From positions 4,448,501 to 4,512,500 of the forward strand of contig CP128433.1 in NCBI GenBank assembly GCA_032615215.1: DNA of 64,000 nucleotides, written 5' to 3'. Shown here in pieces: positions 27,984 to 36,921 of the stretch. Every line of letters starts with the position of its first letter. Position 1 is the stretch's first letter. The DNA is from Microbulbifer sp. MKSA007 (lineage in GTDB: Bacteria; Pseudomonadota; Gammaproteobacteria; Pseudomonadales; Cellvibrionaceae). The translations under genes and the position numbers were made by a program. Below the pieces are notes generated by a model that was given only the letters and a program-made list of their open reading frames with translations, was not told the origin of the DNA and did not search any database.

Positions 27984-28577
27984 ATGTCCATCAACGAACA
28001 TGCAACCAAGATACAGGTGAGTCGACTGGTTAACACCGCTCTGACAGCGATTAAGGATAAAGATCCAAGGTTTGATCAGACTCTGGTTCGCACTCTGGAT
28101 CAACTCAACTTAATCAGCCGGAACCTGAATACCGCCAAACATAACGTACAGCACTTTGGTGGAGTGATGACGGCCGGCGCTCATGGACAAAACGCCTACC
28201 GAGTCAATCAATCCATGAACTCGAAGCTTGGAACCCTTTCATCACTTGAAGACTTCCTCGCAGAAGAGTGGAAAAAGCTTGGTAAAGCAGTTGACGCATA
28301 TAGGACACAGCTACCATGGGAAGGCAAGACCGAATTGGAACTCCTGGATATGCTTGCGGGAGAAATCGAGTCGTTCGATAAATTACTTAAGAAAAACGTC
28401 ATTCAGGTTCCAAAGCACCAGACCAATCCACACCAAACGATGACCCTTCAAAGAGAAATCACGCAATTAAAGGCAATACCCGCTCATACAGCGCCAAGTA
28501 TGCTTGTCTTAATTTCCATCGGCCTTCGTTTATTTGCAATGTACGTCGGCTCTATAAGAGTGAATAGCAATAGATAA
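27984..28577 (+). CDS. Hypothetical protein, orphan cargo of the ssrA element (197 aa)
   Basis: I do not recognise this protein. Start ATG at 27984 follows AGGATAAAAGGAT (AAAGG about four to five bases upstream). Residues 1-140 look helical and charged, with no signal peptide: EHATKIQVSRLVNTALTAIK, LDQLNLISRNLNTAKHNVQ, LEDFLAEEWKKLGKAVDAY. The tail has one hydrophobic stretch (PSMLVLISIGLRLFAMYVGSI, about 170-190) that could be a single membrane anchor. It is the only intact gene between the att copies, so it is probable cargo. A role in defence or immunity is possible only by analogy with other small ssrA islands. Confidence 0.65.
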   Translation: MSINEHATKIQVSRLVNTALTAIKDKDPRFDQTLVRTLDQLNLISRNLNTAKHNVQHFGGVMTAGAHGQNAYRVNQSMNSKLGTLSSLEDFLAEEWKKLGKAVDAYRTQLPWEGKTELELLDMLAGEIESFDKLLKKNVIQVPKHQTNPHQTMTLQREITQLKAIPAHTAPSMLVLISIGLRLFAMYVGSIRVNSNR

Positions 28578-29076
28578 TCTCGATTTCTCTTTTCGCAGTT
28601 CGCTAGGCGCTGGACATTTTTAATCCGACAGGCTCAATGCTTGTCGGAGCCTTCTAAATAAGCGGGGCAAATCAAGATTGTGTTAGGAATACCCATATTT
28701 CTACCCATTAACCTGGTTAAAACAATACCTTAAAAAAACCACTTAGCCACTCACCTCATAAAGAACAAAGCCTCACCCATCGATCATGTGATGCACTCCT
28801 TACAATACTCACGAGCTGCACCTATACACGAGAGAAAGGTTTATCAACAATCAAGCAGGCCGCTCGCCTGTTGACATCGATAAAGGTTTTTTCCACATCA
28901 GTAAGAGCCCCCGGAATGCCTACTGAGTCATGACGCATAGAGAGAGCCTAGGACACAGTTGAGCTGGATAAATCATGCGCCAAATTGGAGCTACTTTGCT
29001 CTAGTGATTAGGTTATCTGAGCTACTTTGATTAATCCAAATAAAAACCGAGCAAATACGTTAGCTACAACCAACTA
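28578..29076. other. Non-coding part of the ssrA element
   Basis: 499 bases between the orphan gene and the attR copy. No frame with start signals and no clear repeat was seen. Probably eroded element sequence. Confidence 0.4.
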
Positions 29077-29120
29077 TTCAACTCCCGTCATCTCCACCAA
29101 ATTGTTGTCTCAGACAGCCC
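29077..29120 (+). repeat. attR-like copy of the ssrA 3' end
   Basis: Imperfect duplicate (41 of 44) of the ssrA end, including TCTCCACCAAATTG and CTCAGACAGCCC. It is not preceded by any tmRNA body, so it is the far boundary of an integrated element rather than a gene. Confidence 0.82.
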
Positions 29121-30994
29121 TATTCATTCAGAGGGACTAGAAAAATAAGAAAATCAGTATGGAACTCCAGCATTTATGAGTTACCCAGAGCCGTTAAACA
29201 TGACTTCTTGATCAAATTTGCCCTAAACATCGGTGATGATCAGCTTATCGAGAACATCAAACAGTTTCTTACCGGTTATAGAAAGGAGCACCCCATCAAG
29301 CAACCTCTAGTAGGGAATAGGAGAGAAAAAATACTGAGAGGCGTTCGAGCGCAAAAGGAAATGCTCCATCAGACCTTAATATACTTTTCAACACAGAGGA
29401 AAACGTCGTGGCAATCTTGACTAAGAACGCCCCTAATTTCTATAGGGGCTCCAAATGATTAGAAAAGGGACTCGTGAATGCAAAAAGTTCCTTTCCTGAC
29501 TTGCCATTACAACAAAGCTAACTAATCGCTCTCAAAAATGCCGCCAGGTATCATGGCACCAAGACTAGATAAAAATAGGATATAGCCATTTCGACTAATT
29601 TTTGCTATTTCTGGTCAAAGCACTCAGGAATAATCATGCTCACGGAAATTAACCGGTACTGGAAAACTAACTTTTTGGTGCTGAGCCTCTTGATCAACTT
29701 GTCCCATCAGACCCACTACTACGCTCAAAAGCGGCCCCGGATAGGCCTTAATCTCACTTTCTGAGACTATTATTCTGACAAAAAATGATACGTCAGCACC
29801 CCAATCGCCTTCTTATCAGTTTACTTATTCATAAACAAGTGGAAAGTGTGAGTTACGAGCATTTTATGCTTCAATGGAAACGCCCCACTACCAAGCCTTC
29901 TGTGATTTATAGTTTTTCCAGAGTAAAGCCCCCTACCACTCCATAGAATTGGTACATTTTCGCAGCCGCACTGGTAGTTTCAGTATTGAAAAAAACTTTC
30001 AAGATACCGGTGTAAACCCAAACCAACCCTATTGAAATTGAAATCGCAAATAGCGATACCACAGTACTAGATAATTTTATTTAAGACTTACCCATCTGAT
30101 GATAAACTCGCGATCAATATTATTAAATACCTTTTATAAAAAGTTAAAAATAATGATTTTCAACAGCGCCGAACCTATGCATAGGAAAAATAACTTAAAC
30201 TAAATTTATCTCCTCACATCAAGAAGCGCTGAAACCAGAAAAATTATAAAATGCCAGCATACTATAGTAGGCATTCTTTTGCGGATATTGAGAAGAAAAT
30301 TTCTGGAGTCTTTTATATACCTGTCAGGGTGGTTTTCACCATCTAAACGTGTCTTGAAAAAGCAGAAAAATTATAAAAAAACCTATAGTTTACACACATC
30401 ACAGGTGTACTGTATCACCTAGGGCAAGGGTCTTAAAGCATATAAATATGACAGCAAGCTTCTACTTTCTCTACCTTGAAAAATAGCATTACTCTAATTA
30501 CTGTGAATCACCACGAAAACATTCAAGGCAGCAAGAACTTAAATTAAGTGATTAGCAACGTCAGAGAGTCCTAGGTTGAATAGGCCATATGTGATCAGGA
30601 CTATCGAAAAAGGCGATGGCCCAGGTGCGGCAATAGTTTTGGCCAGACTTTTACTGAAAAAATAATCACTACCAGTGAGAAAAGAGGCGAAAAATGTTGG
30701 TATTGAGAAGCAACTGATCCGTTAATTGGGCTCTTAAAATCTGACTTTCTGCGACCAAGAAACTTCCTTAAAGGCGCCCTCGGTGATGTGTTCAATCTTT
30801 TCATGGCCTCATGCACCTGACATTTAAGAAAATGAATGATTAAGGTACTTTCACAGTTTTTTAAGCCTTAAACTCACGCTCGCTGACAATATGGCTCTTT
30901 TGCATACGCCTTGAAAGCTGAAAATCCATGCTCCCCCGTAATAGAGATGAGTGTTTGTTTCTTTAGGGTCGACTACTTAAAAAGGAGGTTAACT
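29121..30994. other. Gene-poor stretch beyond the ssrA element
   Basis: About 1.9 kb, AT-rich, without a supported gene. At 29140-29420 a + strand frame reads like protein (WNSSIYELPRAVKHDFLIKF, then LIENIKQFLTGYRKEHPIKQ) but lacks a good start and ends soon, so it may be the remains of a gene cut by the insertion. A second short - strand frame (30601-30816) overlaps a hairpin-like block that resembles one at 50.24 kb. The 3' part holds the protease promoter. Confidence 0.4.
30608..30645. repeat. Hairpin-like block similar to 50239-50281
   Basis: Reads AAAAGGCGATGGCCCAGG-TGCGGCAA and then GGCCAG, nearly the same as AAAAGGCGCTGACCCAGGGTGCGGCAA ... GGCCAG before csrA. It may be a dispersed structured repeat; the copy here has a worn stem. 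Confidence 0.4.
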
Positions 30995-33900
30995 ATGCAT
31001 GTAAAACCGATTCTGCAGTATCTTACAGTGACCACTTTGGTTGCATTACTGCAGCCCGCGGCAGCCGACCCGGGGGAAAAAGCTTCAGAGCCTCACTCTC
31101 TGCAATTGAGCGTTTCCCCCGAAGGCCTGCCTAGGGCAGAGAGCAACAGGCAAACCAGGCCGGAGGTTATCAGATATCGTTCAGATGAAGAGGTGCGCAT
31201 TATCATCGAACTGCACGGACCTTCCGCTGCGGAGCAAGCTGGCTTGCAAGCATCGGACGCTGTCGGCACACAGCGGGATATGCACGCTTTCGCCGCCCGG
31301 CAACAGGAGCTAGGTCTGCACCAGCAACAAATGGTCGCCAAACTTCAACAACACAAACTGATTTCAAGCCACCGCCACCGCTTCACTCGTGCAGTCAACG
31401 CTATCAGCGCAACCGCCAGGGTGGATCTGCTGCCCGCTATTGCCGCCATGCCTGAGGTGCGCGCCGTAACGCGAGACCGGCAGGTACGCGCTTTTCAGAC
31501 CGAAAGTCCACAGCAGGTACGCGCCCCCGAGGTATGGGCTATGCGCGACGCGCAGGACAGGGCCATCAAAGGACATGGAACCAGCATTGCTATTATCGAT
31601 ACCGGTATCGATTACACCCACGAAGATCTGGGAGGCTGTTTCGGCAGCGGTTGCCGCGTGGCTGGTGGCTACGATTTCGTGAACGGTGATAGTGATCCGA
31701 TGGATGACGACTTCCATGGCACCATGGTGGCCGGCGTGGCTGCGGCGGTGGCACCCGAAGCCAAGCTCTACGCCTACAAAGCGCTGAATAGCAATGGCTT
31801 TGGTAGCGAGAGCGACATTATCGCCGCCATTGAGGCTGCGCTGGACCCAGACGGAGATCCGCAAACGGACGACGCAGTGGACGTGATAAATCTGAGCCTG
31901 GGCGGCGCCGGTGGAAACAACTCGGCTGCGTCCGTCGCTGCCAACAATGCCATGCGCGCCGGTGTTGTAGTGGTCGCCGCCGCCGGCAACGACGGGCCTC
32001 GTCTCAACTCCATTGGCAGTCCCGGTTCCGCAGAGGAAATAATTACCGTGGGCGCGGTGGATGGGGCGGGCAACTTGGCGGACTTCAGTTCTCGAGGCAT
32101 GTTCGGTACCAGCCTGGACCTGAGCAGCAATAGCATCAAGCCGGAGATGCTCGCACCGGGTGTAGACATCACCAGTGCCAACCTGGGCGGTGGCCTCCGC
32201 ACCGAATCAGGTACTTCTTTTGCCGCGCCCCATGTGGCAGGAGCCGCAGCACTACTGCGCCAGCTGCATCCTGAACTAACCAGCGCCGAGATCAAGGCGC
32301 TACTGGTCAACCGCGCCTCGCAAGTGGCCGGCAAAATGGCCGAGGTGGGCAACGGGCAGCTAGATGCCTTCGCGGCTGCAAGCGCTCGTTTTCTAGTCAG
32401 CCCGCCAACTCTCTATGCAGGGCACTTTGGACAGGGCGCTCACAGCCAGAGATCCCTGCAGGTGACAATTAAAAACCTAAGCGCTCCTGTAGAATTCACA
32501 GTTGCCGACGGGGATACTTTTCCCGAGGGCGCCGACTTGGATCTTTCCACCGACCAGTTCGATTTGGAAGTGGGTTCGAGCAGAGCCGAGCTCGTCGACC
32601 TAATTGTCGATCACGGTCAGGTGCCCTACCATGAACCGCTGGAAGCCGCCTACGATTCAACGCTTGAATATTTATCTGGCGATGAGCAAGTGCGTCTGCC
32701 TGTGGCCTTTCATCGCGCAGGGGTGCTAGCCATGCGTGAATCTGAAGCGCCAGGGGACCTCTGGTACTATTCTGCACATTTGTTCAATGAGAGCTGGTCT
32801 GCTTGGGGACAGCTCTCCGATTTCGAAAGTGCTGAACCAGTCCTATATATGGCGGTGCGTGACGAGCCTATCAATATTCTATTCCGTACGTACGTTTTTG
32901 CTGATGAAGAGCAGTATGACGTCTGGCACGCATTTGAGAATCGACCCCCTTCGGATGGTGAATTGGTAGTGCCTGCAAGAGTTAAAGGGGCAGGTATTCC
33001 CCCTCTGCAAACAGAAAACGGTGAGACGCTCCTGTTTATGGATCAGGCACTTGAACTCACCTACCCCGAAATTCCCGAATTCGCTTTACACCTGAATTAC
33101 AGTGGGGATGTGCCGATGGCAACCCTACGCAACCTATCCGACAACTTCCATGTTAACTATATGGGCCTGGCGGAAGAAGGGAGCGCCCCCCAGGACCGCA
33201 AGCTGTATACGGTTAAGCACGGACAACAGGGCATGTCCGAAGATCTGCACTTCGATCTCAGTAATCCCGGTAGTGTGCAGTTGCTAATTGGCAACCCACT
33301 CTGGAATCAGGAGGGCTATGCCATAGGTTACGGGCTCCCTATGTACAAAGCATTTATAAACTGGTGGACGACACCGAGCGAGCTGACCCATAAATCATCA
33401 CTGCTTACTTTGCATGGACGCGAGGAGGATATTACCGCTTGGCCCACATTTTTGAATTTGCATGTACCTTTAGGGGAAAATTGGACTACGGAGACCCACA
33501 GCTACGATATTTCCATTGGCCGCACGGTCTACCGCAAGCTGCGGCGTAGCGATGAAGACTTCACTATCCCCGAAGTAATACTGGAGCGGTCCAGTGGAAT
33601 CATGCTTATGGGCCAGGGGCCCATGTATTTTTCCGGCGGTCTGCGCAATAACGGCGGCAATCACCGCTTGCTCCCCAGCAACAATGGCAACCTTTTTTCA
33701 AGCTGGATAATGGACAGCTGGGGAAACGGCTATAGACCAGAGTCCAAATACCGCGCCCTTTGCCTGCCCGGTGAAAGTGAATTGAGTAGCGACGACTTTA
33801 TTCCAGAGTACCTTTTCTTCGCCGACAGCCAATGCACCTCGGTGCAGATGGATGTCGAATACACCACGTCTCTCGGTGAAGATGAATACACTTCCAGCGC

Positions 33901-34675
33901 CCGGATACAACTCAACAACCTAGACAATGCCACCGCGCCGCGCATCGCCATGCTGGAACTGCTGGACGACGGCGTAATTTCGCACTATGCGCGCCATAAC
34001 GCCAAGCTGTATTTGTCCTTCGAAAGCCAATTGCCGCTCGACTCTGTGACCACCGAGATGGCGCTGAACGGGGGTGATTGGTTACCGCTGGAAACCGCAC
34101 CAGAAGACGGTCGCTACCTTACCCTGCTGCCCGAAGTGTCGGAATCCTCCGTCGTCGACCTGCGCATTGCCGCCACAGACAATGCCGGCAACAGTGTTCA
34201 GAACACGATTCGCGGCGCCTTTGTACTGGGCTTAGATGCGGCAACGGTAGTGGATACCGATAATGACGGCGCTGTAGACAGCGAAGATGCCCAACCCTTT
34301 AACCCCCGCTTCCAGCAGGGATCGAGTTCCGGTGTGAAGTTTAATTCGGGAACTGCGAGCGATCTCGAGGCAAGTCCCGGCGAGAAGGATGTGGTGGTAC
34401 AGGCATTTAGCCTGGAGACGGACGTGCAATCGGAACTCAACAGCCTGACCTTACAAGCATCCGGCAGCGGAGATGACGGACTGGAGATCGCCCAAGCAAA
34501 ACTCTACCTGGATAAAAACAGCGACGGAGTCCTGAATGAGAGTGACACCATGCTTGCCAGCAGCAAGTTTGAAGCAGATGACAGCGAGCTGACTTTCCAA
34601 GTCGACCTGCCGGGACCGCTGGCGCTGGAGTCTGGCGTGAGCCATTTCATCGTCACTTATGATTTTGTGCAATGA
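30995..34675 (+). CDS. Secreted subtilisin-like serine protease (S8), 1226 aa
   Basis: Start at ATG 30995 behind AAAGGAGG with ideal spacing; the frame is open from 30911, but that start has no such site. A signal peptide (MHVKPILQYLTVTTLVALLQ, PAAA) is followed by an I9-like propeptide to about residue 170 (HRFTRAVNAISATA). The S8 catalytic triad is complete: D202 in AIIDTGIDYTHEDL, H241 in DDFHGTMVAGVAAA and S408 in ESGTSFAAPHVAGAAALL. About 700 residues of beta-rich extension follow, with a calcium-binding-like DTDNDGAVDSEDAQPFN near 1090 and LYLDKNSDGVLNESD near 1175. A secreted or surface protease; no sorting signal is evident. It is coupled to the small lipoprotein gene that follows. 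Confidence 0.92.
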   Translation: MHVKPILQYLTVTTLVALLQPAAADPGEKASEPHSLQLSVSPEGLPRAESNRQTRPEVIRYRSDEEVRIIIELHGPSAAEQAGLQASDAVGTQRDMHAFAARQQELGLHQQQMVAKLQQHKLISSHRHRFTRAVNAISATARVDLLPAIAAMPEVRAVTRDRQVRAFQTESPQQVRAPEVWAMRDAQDRAIKGHGTSIAIIDTGIDYTHEDLGGCFGSGCRVAGGYDFVNGDSDPMDDDFHGTMVAGVAAAVAPEAKLYAYKALNSNGFGSESDIIAAIEAALDPDGDPQTDDAVDVINLSLGGAGGNNSAASVAANNAMRAGVVVVAAAGNDGPRLNSIGSPGSAEEIITVGAVDGAGNLADFSSRGMFGTSLDLSSNSIKPEMLAPGVDITSANLGGGLRTESGTSFAAPHVAGAAALLRQLHPELTSAEIKALLVNRASQVAGKMAEVGNGQLDAFAAASARFLVSPPTLYAGHFGQGAHSQRSLQVTIKNLSAPVEFTVADGDTFPEGADLDLSTDQFDLEVGSSRAELVDLIVDHGQVPYHEPLEAAYDSTLEYLSGDEQVRLPVAFHRAGVLAMRESEAPGDLWYYSAHLFNESWSAWGQLSDFESAEPVLYMAVRDEPINILFRTYVFADEEQYDVWHAFENRPPSDGELVVPARVKGAGIPPLQTENGETLLFMDQALELTYPEIPEFALHLNYSGDVPMATLRNLSDNFHVNYMGLAEEGSAPQDRKLYTVKHGQQGMSEDLHFDLSNPGSVQLLIGNPLWNQEGYAIGYGLPMYKAFINWWTTPSELTHKSSLLTLHGREEDITAWPTFLNLHVPLGENWTTETHSYDISIGRTVYRKLRRSDEDFTIPEVILERSSGIMLMGQGPMYFSGGLRNNGGNHRLLPSNNGNLFSSWIMDSWGNGYRPESKYRALCLPGESELSSDDFIPEYLFFADSQCTSVQMDVEYTTSLGEDEYTSSARIQLNNLDNATAPRIAMLELLDDGVISHYARHNAKLYLSFESQLPLDSVTTEMALNGGDWLPLETAPEDGRYLTLLPEVSESSVVDLRIAATDNAGNSVQNTIRGAFVLGLDAATVVDTDNDGAVDSEDAQPFNPRFQQGSSSGVKFNSGTASDLEASPGEKDVVVQAFSLETDVQSELNSLTLQASGSGDDGLEIAQAKLYLDKNSDGVLNESDTMLASSKFEADDSELTFQVDLPGPLALESGVSHFIVTYDFVQ

Positions 34676-34689
34676 AGGAGCGCAAACTA

Positions 34690-34956
34690 ATGAACGGGAA
34701 AAGCTTCATACTCAAATCTGCGGTCTCCGCTCTGCTGCTATTAGCCCTGAGTGCTTGTGGCGGCGGGGGCGGGGGCAGTTCCAGTAGTTCCAACAGCAGC
34801 GGCAGTTCCGGTGGTTCCGGTGGTTCCGGTGGTTCCGAATCCAAAACCTTCTCTAGCAGCATTACCGCCGTGAATATTAGCCGAAAAGATAGCGGTGATT
34901 CGCTGCCAGTATCTGAATTACCTGGTGAAGGTGCAGAAATTACGCTAAGCGAATGA
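34690..34956 (+). CDS. Small lipoprotein with Gly/Ser linker, downstream of the protease
   Basis: 88 residues. The signal peptide ends in the lipobox LSAC (MNGKSFILKSAVSALLLLAL then SACG), followed by six Gly, a Ser/Asn stretch, repeated GGS units and a short polar C-terminus (TFSSSITAVNISRKDSGDSL). I take ATG 34690 because AAGGAG lies nine bases upstream; ATG 34672 would overlap the protease stop (ATGA). Either way the two genes are one operon, and the lipoprotein is a likely partner, anchor or modulator of the protease. No family recognised. The lack of a folded domain suggests a tether or peptide display. Confidence 0.75.
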   Translation: MNGKSFILKSAVSALLLLALSACGGGGGGSSSSSNSSGSSGGSGGSGGSESKTFSSSITAVNISRKDSGDSLPVSELPGEGAEITLSE

Positions 34957-35029
34957 ATTGCTTTTGGGTATAGGGGGCTGAAAACCCTTTTTGACACCTA
35001 TGAGCAAACGCCAGCTGTAGCATTCCACT

Positions 35030-35064
35030 TTGGATTCTGTCGCAAACTTTGCGACAGAATCCAA
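35030..35064. repeat. Perfect 17-bp inverted repeat
   Basis: TTGGATTCTGTCGCAAA and its exact complement are separated by a single base, giving a near-perfect palindrome of 35 bases. No T run follows. It could be a regulator-binding site, a transcript-stabilising hairpin or an element end. Confidence 0.7.
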
Positions 35065-35433
35065 CAATAGTCACTCTATAAGCCACCCTTATACTTTGCT
35101 CAAAGATATCTTTAGCTGTTTAGAGTTTCTTAGCCTTCTCACCACAGGTAGTTAGTACACCACAATCAAAGGCTTATTATTTCGTTAACCTGAGTAGAAA
35201 CCTTATCAAAGAAGGGGCTTGGATACCCCAACTACTGGGCCAGGCCAGCTCTCAGGAGCATCAGCCAATCAGCACCCTATACAACTCGCACCTGCACAAA
35301 AATAGTCCCCAACTCCCGTAGTTTGCTCTATTGGGTAGACTCATTAACGGGCTATCAAATGCACGAAATTTTTAATTAATATTTACCAAAAAATAAAAAA
35401 ATATTTTCAACCGTTAACATCTCCTCTAAAGCG

Positions 35434-35463
35434 AAAAAGGCCAGCCGCTAGGTTAGCCTTTTC
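35434..35463. terminator. Terminator-like hairpin
   Basis: AAAAAGGCCAGC pairs with GTTAGCCTTTT with a mismatch or G-T pair; A and T runs on both sides. It lies far from either neighbouring gene. Confidence 0.45.
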
Positions 35464-35720
35464 TATCACTTGCCAGTGCTCGACTCCAAGCCCCCCACGT
35501 CCTCACGCAAAATCTTTTCGGGTAATTCTTTCACGTTTTAGGTACTACTTAGCGATAAATTCCAGAATTAAATTTACTACCTAGGGTAAGAGCCGCACTA
35601 GTGAAAAACCCAAATCTATTAATAATAGACTTTGCCATCACCTTGGCTGTCAGTGATATATCAATAAAGCTCTACACTCTATACTTCAAGCACCCTTAAA
35701 AACTTAAATAAAGGACTGCC

Positions 35721-36173
35721 ATGAGCAAGTCTGAGCACGAAGCGTTTATGCAAGCAGCCATTGAGGAAGCGCGCAAGGGCTTGGCCGCAGGAGGTGTTCC
35801 CACCGGCTGTGTAGTAGTGCGTGATGGAGAAATTATCGGCAGAGGCCACAATCAGCGTATCCAACAGGATAGTGTTATCAAGCATGCTGAAATGGACGCA
35901 TTGGAAAAGACTGGAAGGTTACGAGCGGTCGAGTATCAAAAGTGCACGCTTTATACGACCCTTTCGCCCTGCCCTATGTGCAGCGGAGCCATACGTCTAT
36001 ACGGCATTAGGAATATTGTTATCGGTGAAAACAAAACCTTTCAGGGAGATGAACTATTACTCAGATCTGAAGGCATAAGCCTAACCATCCTAAATAATTC
36101 TGACTGTATTAATCTTATGAATGAATTTATCCAGCAGCACCCTGATATCTGGCATGAAGATATTGGCGAGTAA
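35721..36173 (+). CDS. Cytosine deaminase of the yeast Fcy1 type
   Basis: 150 residues of the CDA-fold zinc deaminase family. Zinc ligands and proton shuttle are visible as HAE (H55, E57) and PCPMC (C84, C87). The overall sequence follows yeast Fcy1 closely in memory: GGVPTGCVVVRDGEIIGRGHNQR, TLYTTLSPCPMCSGAIRLYGI, IVIGENKTFQGDE and the closing DIWHEDIGE (yeast ends DWFEDIGE). The C-terminal Trp and Asp-Ile-Gly-Glu tail lines the Fcy1 active site, so cytosine to uracil is more likely than the tRNA adenosine reaction of TadA. It would serve pyrimidine salvage. Start has AAAGGA upstream. No transporter is adjacent. Confidence 0.82.
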   Translation: MSKSEHEAFMQAAIEEARKGLAAGGVPTGCVVVRDGEIIGRGHNQRIQQDSVIKHAEMDALEKTGRLRAVEYQKCTLYTTLSPCPMCSGAIRLYGIRNIVIGENKTFQGDELLLRSEGISLTILNNSDCINLMNEFIQQHPDIWHEDIGE

Positions 36174-36921
36174 AAAATATTAAAATATTGAATGAAAGTG
36201 GAATTAAATCAAAAACAATAAAAGAATTATTTCTGTACATAGAGAGTGAGCATTCAACCCCTCGATTTTATGAGTACCCCACTATCCAAAGCCTCGCTAC
36301 AGAGCGAGCTAGAAATACGTGATTAAAAGATAACCCAGCTAACACAGAGCCGGCATGCATTAGCTCAGTTTATTGGCGAACTTCTACCAGATAGGGGTTA
36401 GCTTTTTTCTTTTATCATTTAGACCAGAGTCGTGCGGGTTTCCCGTCATGAATATCGTGCCACATCGCATTTTCATCCCCACCAAAAAGCCCAGTCTTAT
36501 CCGGCTCTTCAAAATCTGATAACAGCTTTTGGCACGTTATTTAGCCCTCTCCTTCCTCCGCTTTTCATATCCAAGGGAACGTTTTTGATCTGTCACACAA
36601 TACTCATCCAGTAGCAATAACCTCAAGAGCAATGGATAAAACCTTTGCTGCTGCAATAGTCCCGTAACTTTTCACCGAAAGGCTCCATTTAGAACATCCC
36701 AATAACGGCGCAAAAAATGTTATCAAAAAAAGACTTCAACATTTTCCCTGATAATGCCTTCGACTTTGTTGGCTGGTGCCTTTTTAAAGAGTAACTTAGG
36801 GCGGGTGGCAATTTTCTAGTAGGCCTGATGTTCGATTGCCGCATCAAAGAGGGCTCGTGGTGTTACCCGGCCACTCGCCTTTTCAAAAAAATCAAACTAA
36901 TGAAGATTACGGAGCATCATC
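36174..36921. other. Spacer before the 853-residue orphan
   Basis: 748 bases without a supported gene. Short frames exist but have no start signals or recognisable motifs. The base composition is AT-richer than the gene that follows. Confidence 0.45.

Larger units (their letters stand above)
27443..29120. mobile_element. Decayed integrative element at the 3' end of ssrA
   Basis: Bounded by a 44-bp direct repeat of the tmRNA 3' end (27443-27486 and 29077-29120, three mismatches). Inside, right after ssrA, is a wrecked tyrosine integrase, then one intact gene of unknown function (27984-28577). The integrase lies next to the ssrA-side att site, as in islands that use ssrA. At 1.7 kb the element is much smaller than a working island, so most of its content has been lost or it was a minimal satellite. 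The terminator behind ssrA (27493) lies within it. Confidence 0.8.
34957..35720. other. Spacer between lipoprotein and deaminase genes
   Basis: 764 bases without a supported gene. It contains a long perfect inverted repeat at 35030-35064 and a terminator-like hairpin at 35434-35463. Confidence 0.5.

Noticed and set aside
29077..29120. A second tmRNA or tRNA gene
   Set aside because: Only the 3' end is present, with no body or acceptor partner; it is an att copy.
30601..30816. 71-residue - strand frame
   Set aside because: Overlaps a hairpin-like repeat similar to one at 50.24 kb and has no ribosome site or motif.
36432..36614. 60-residue + strand frame before the large orphan
   Set aside because: No ribosome site, composition unlike protein, no recognisable motif.
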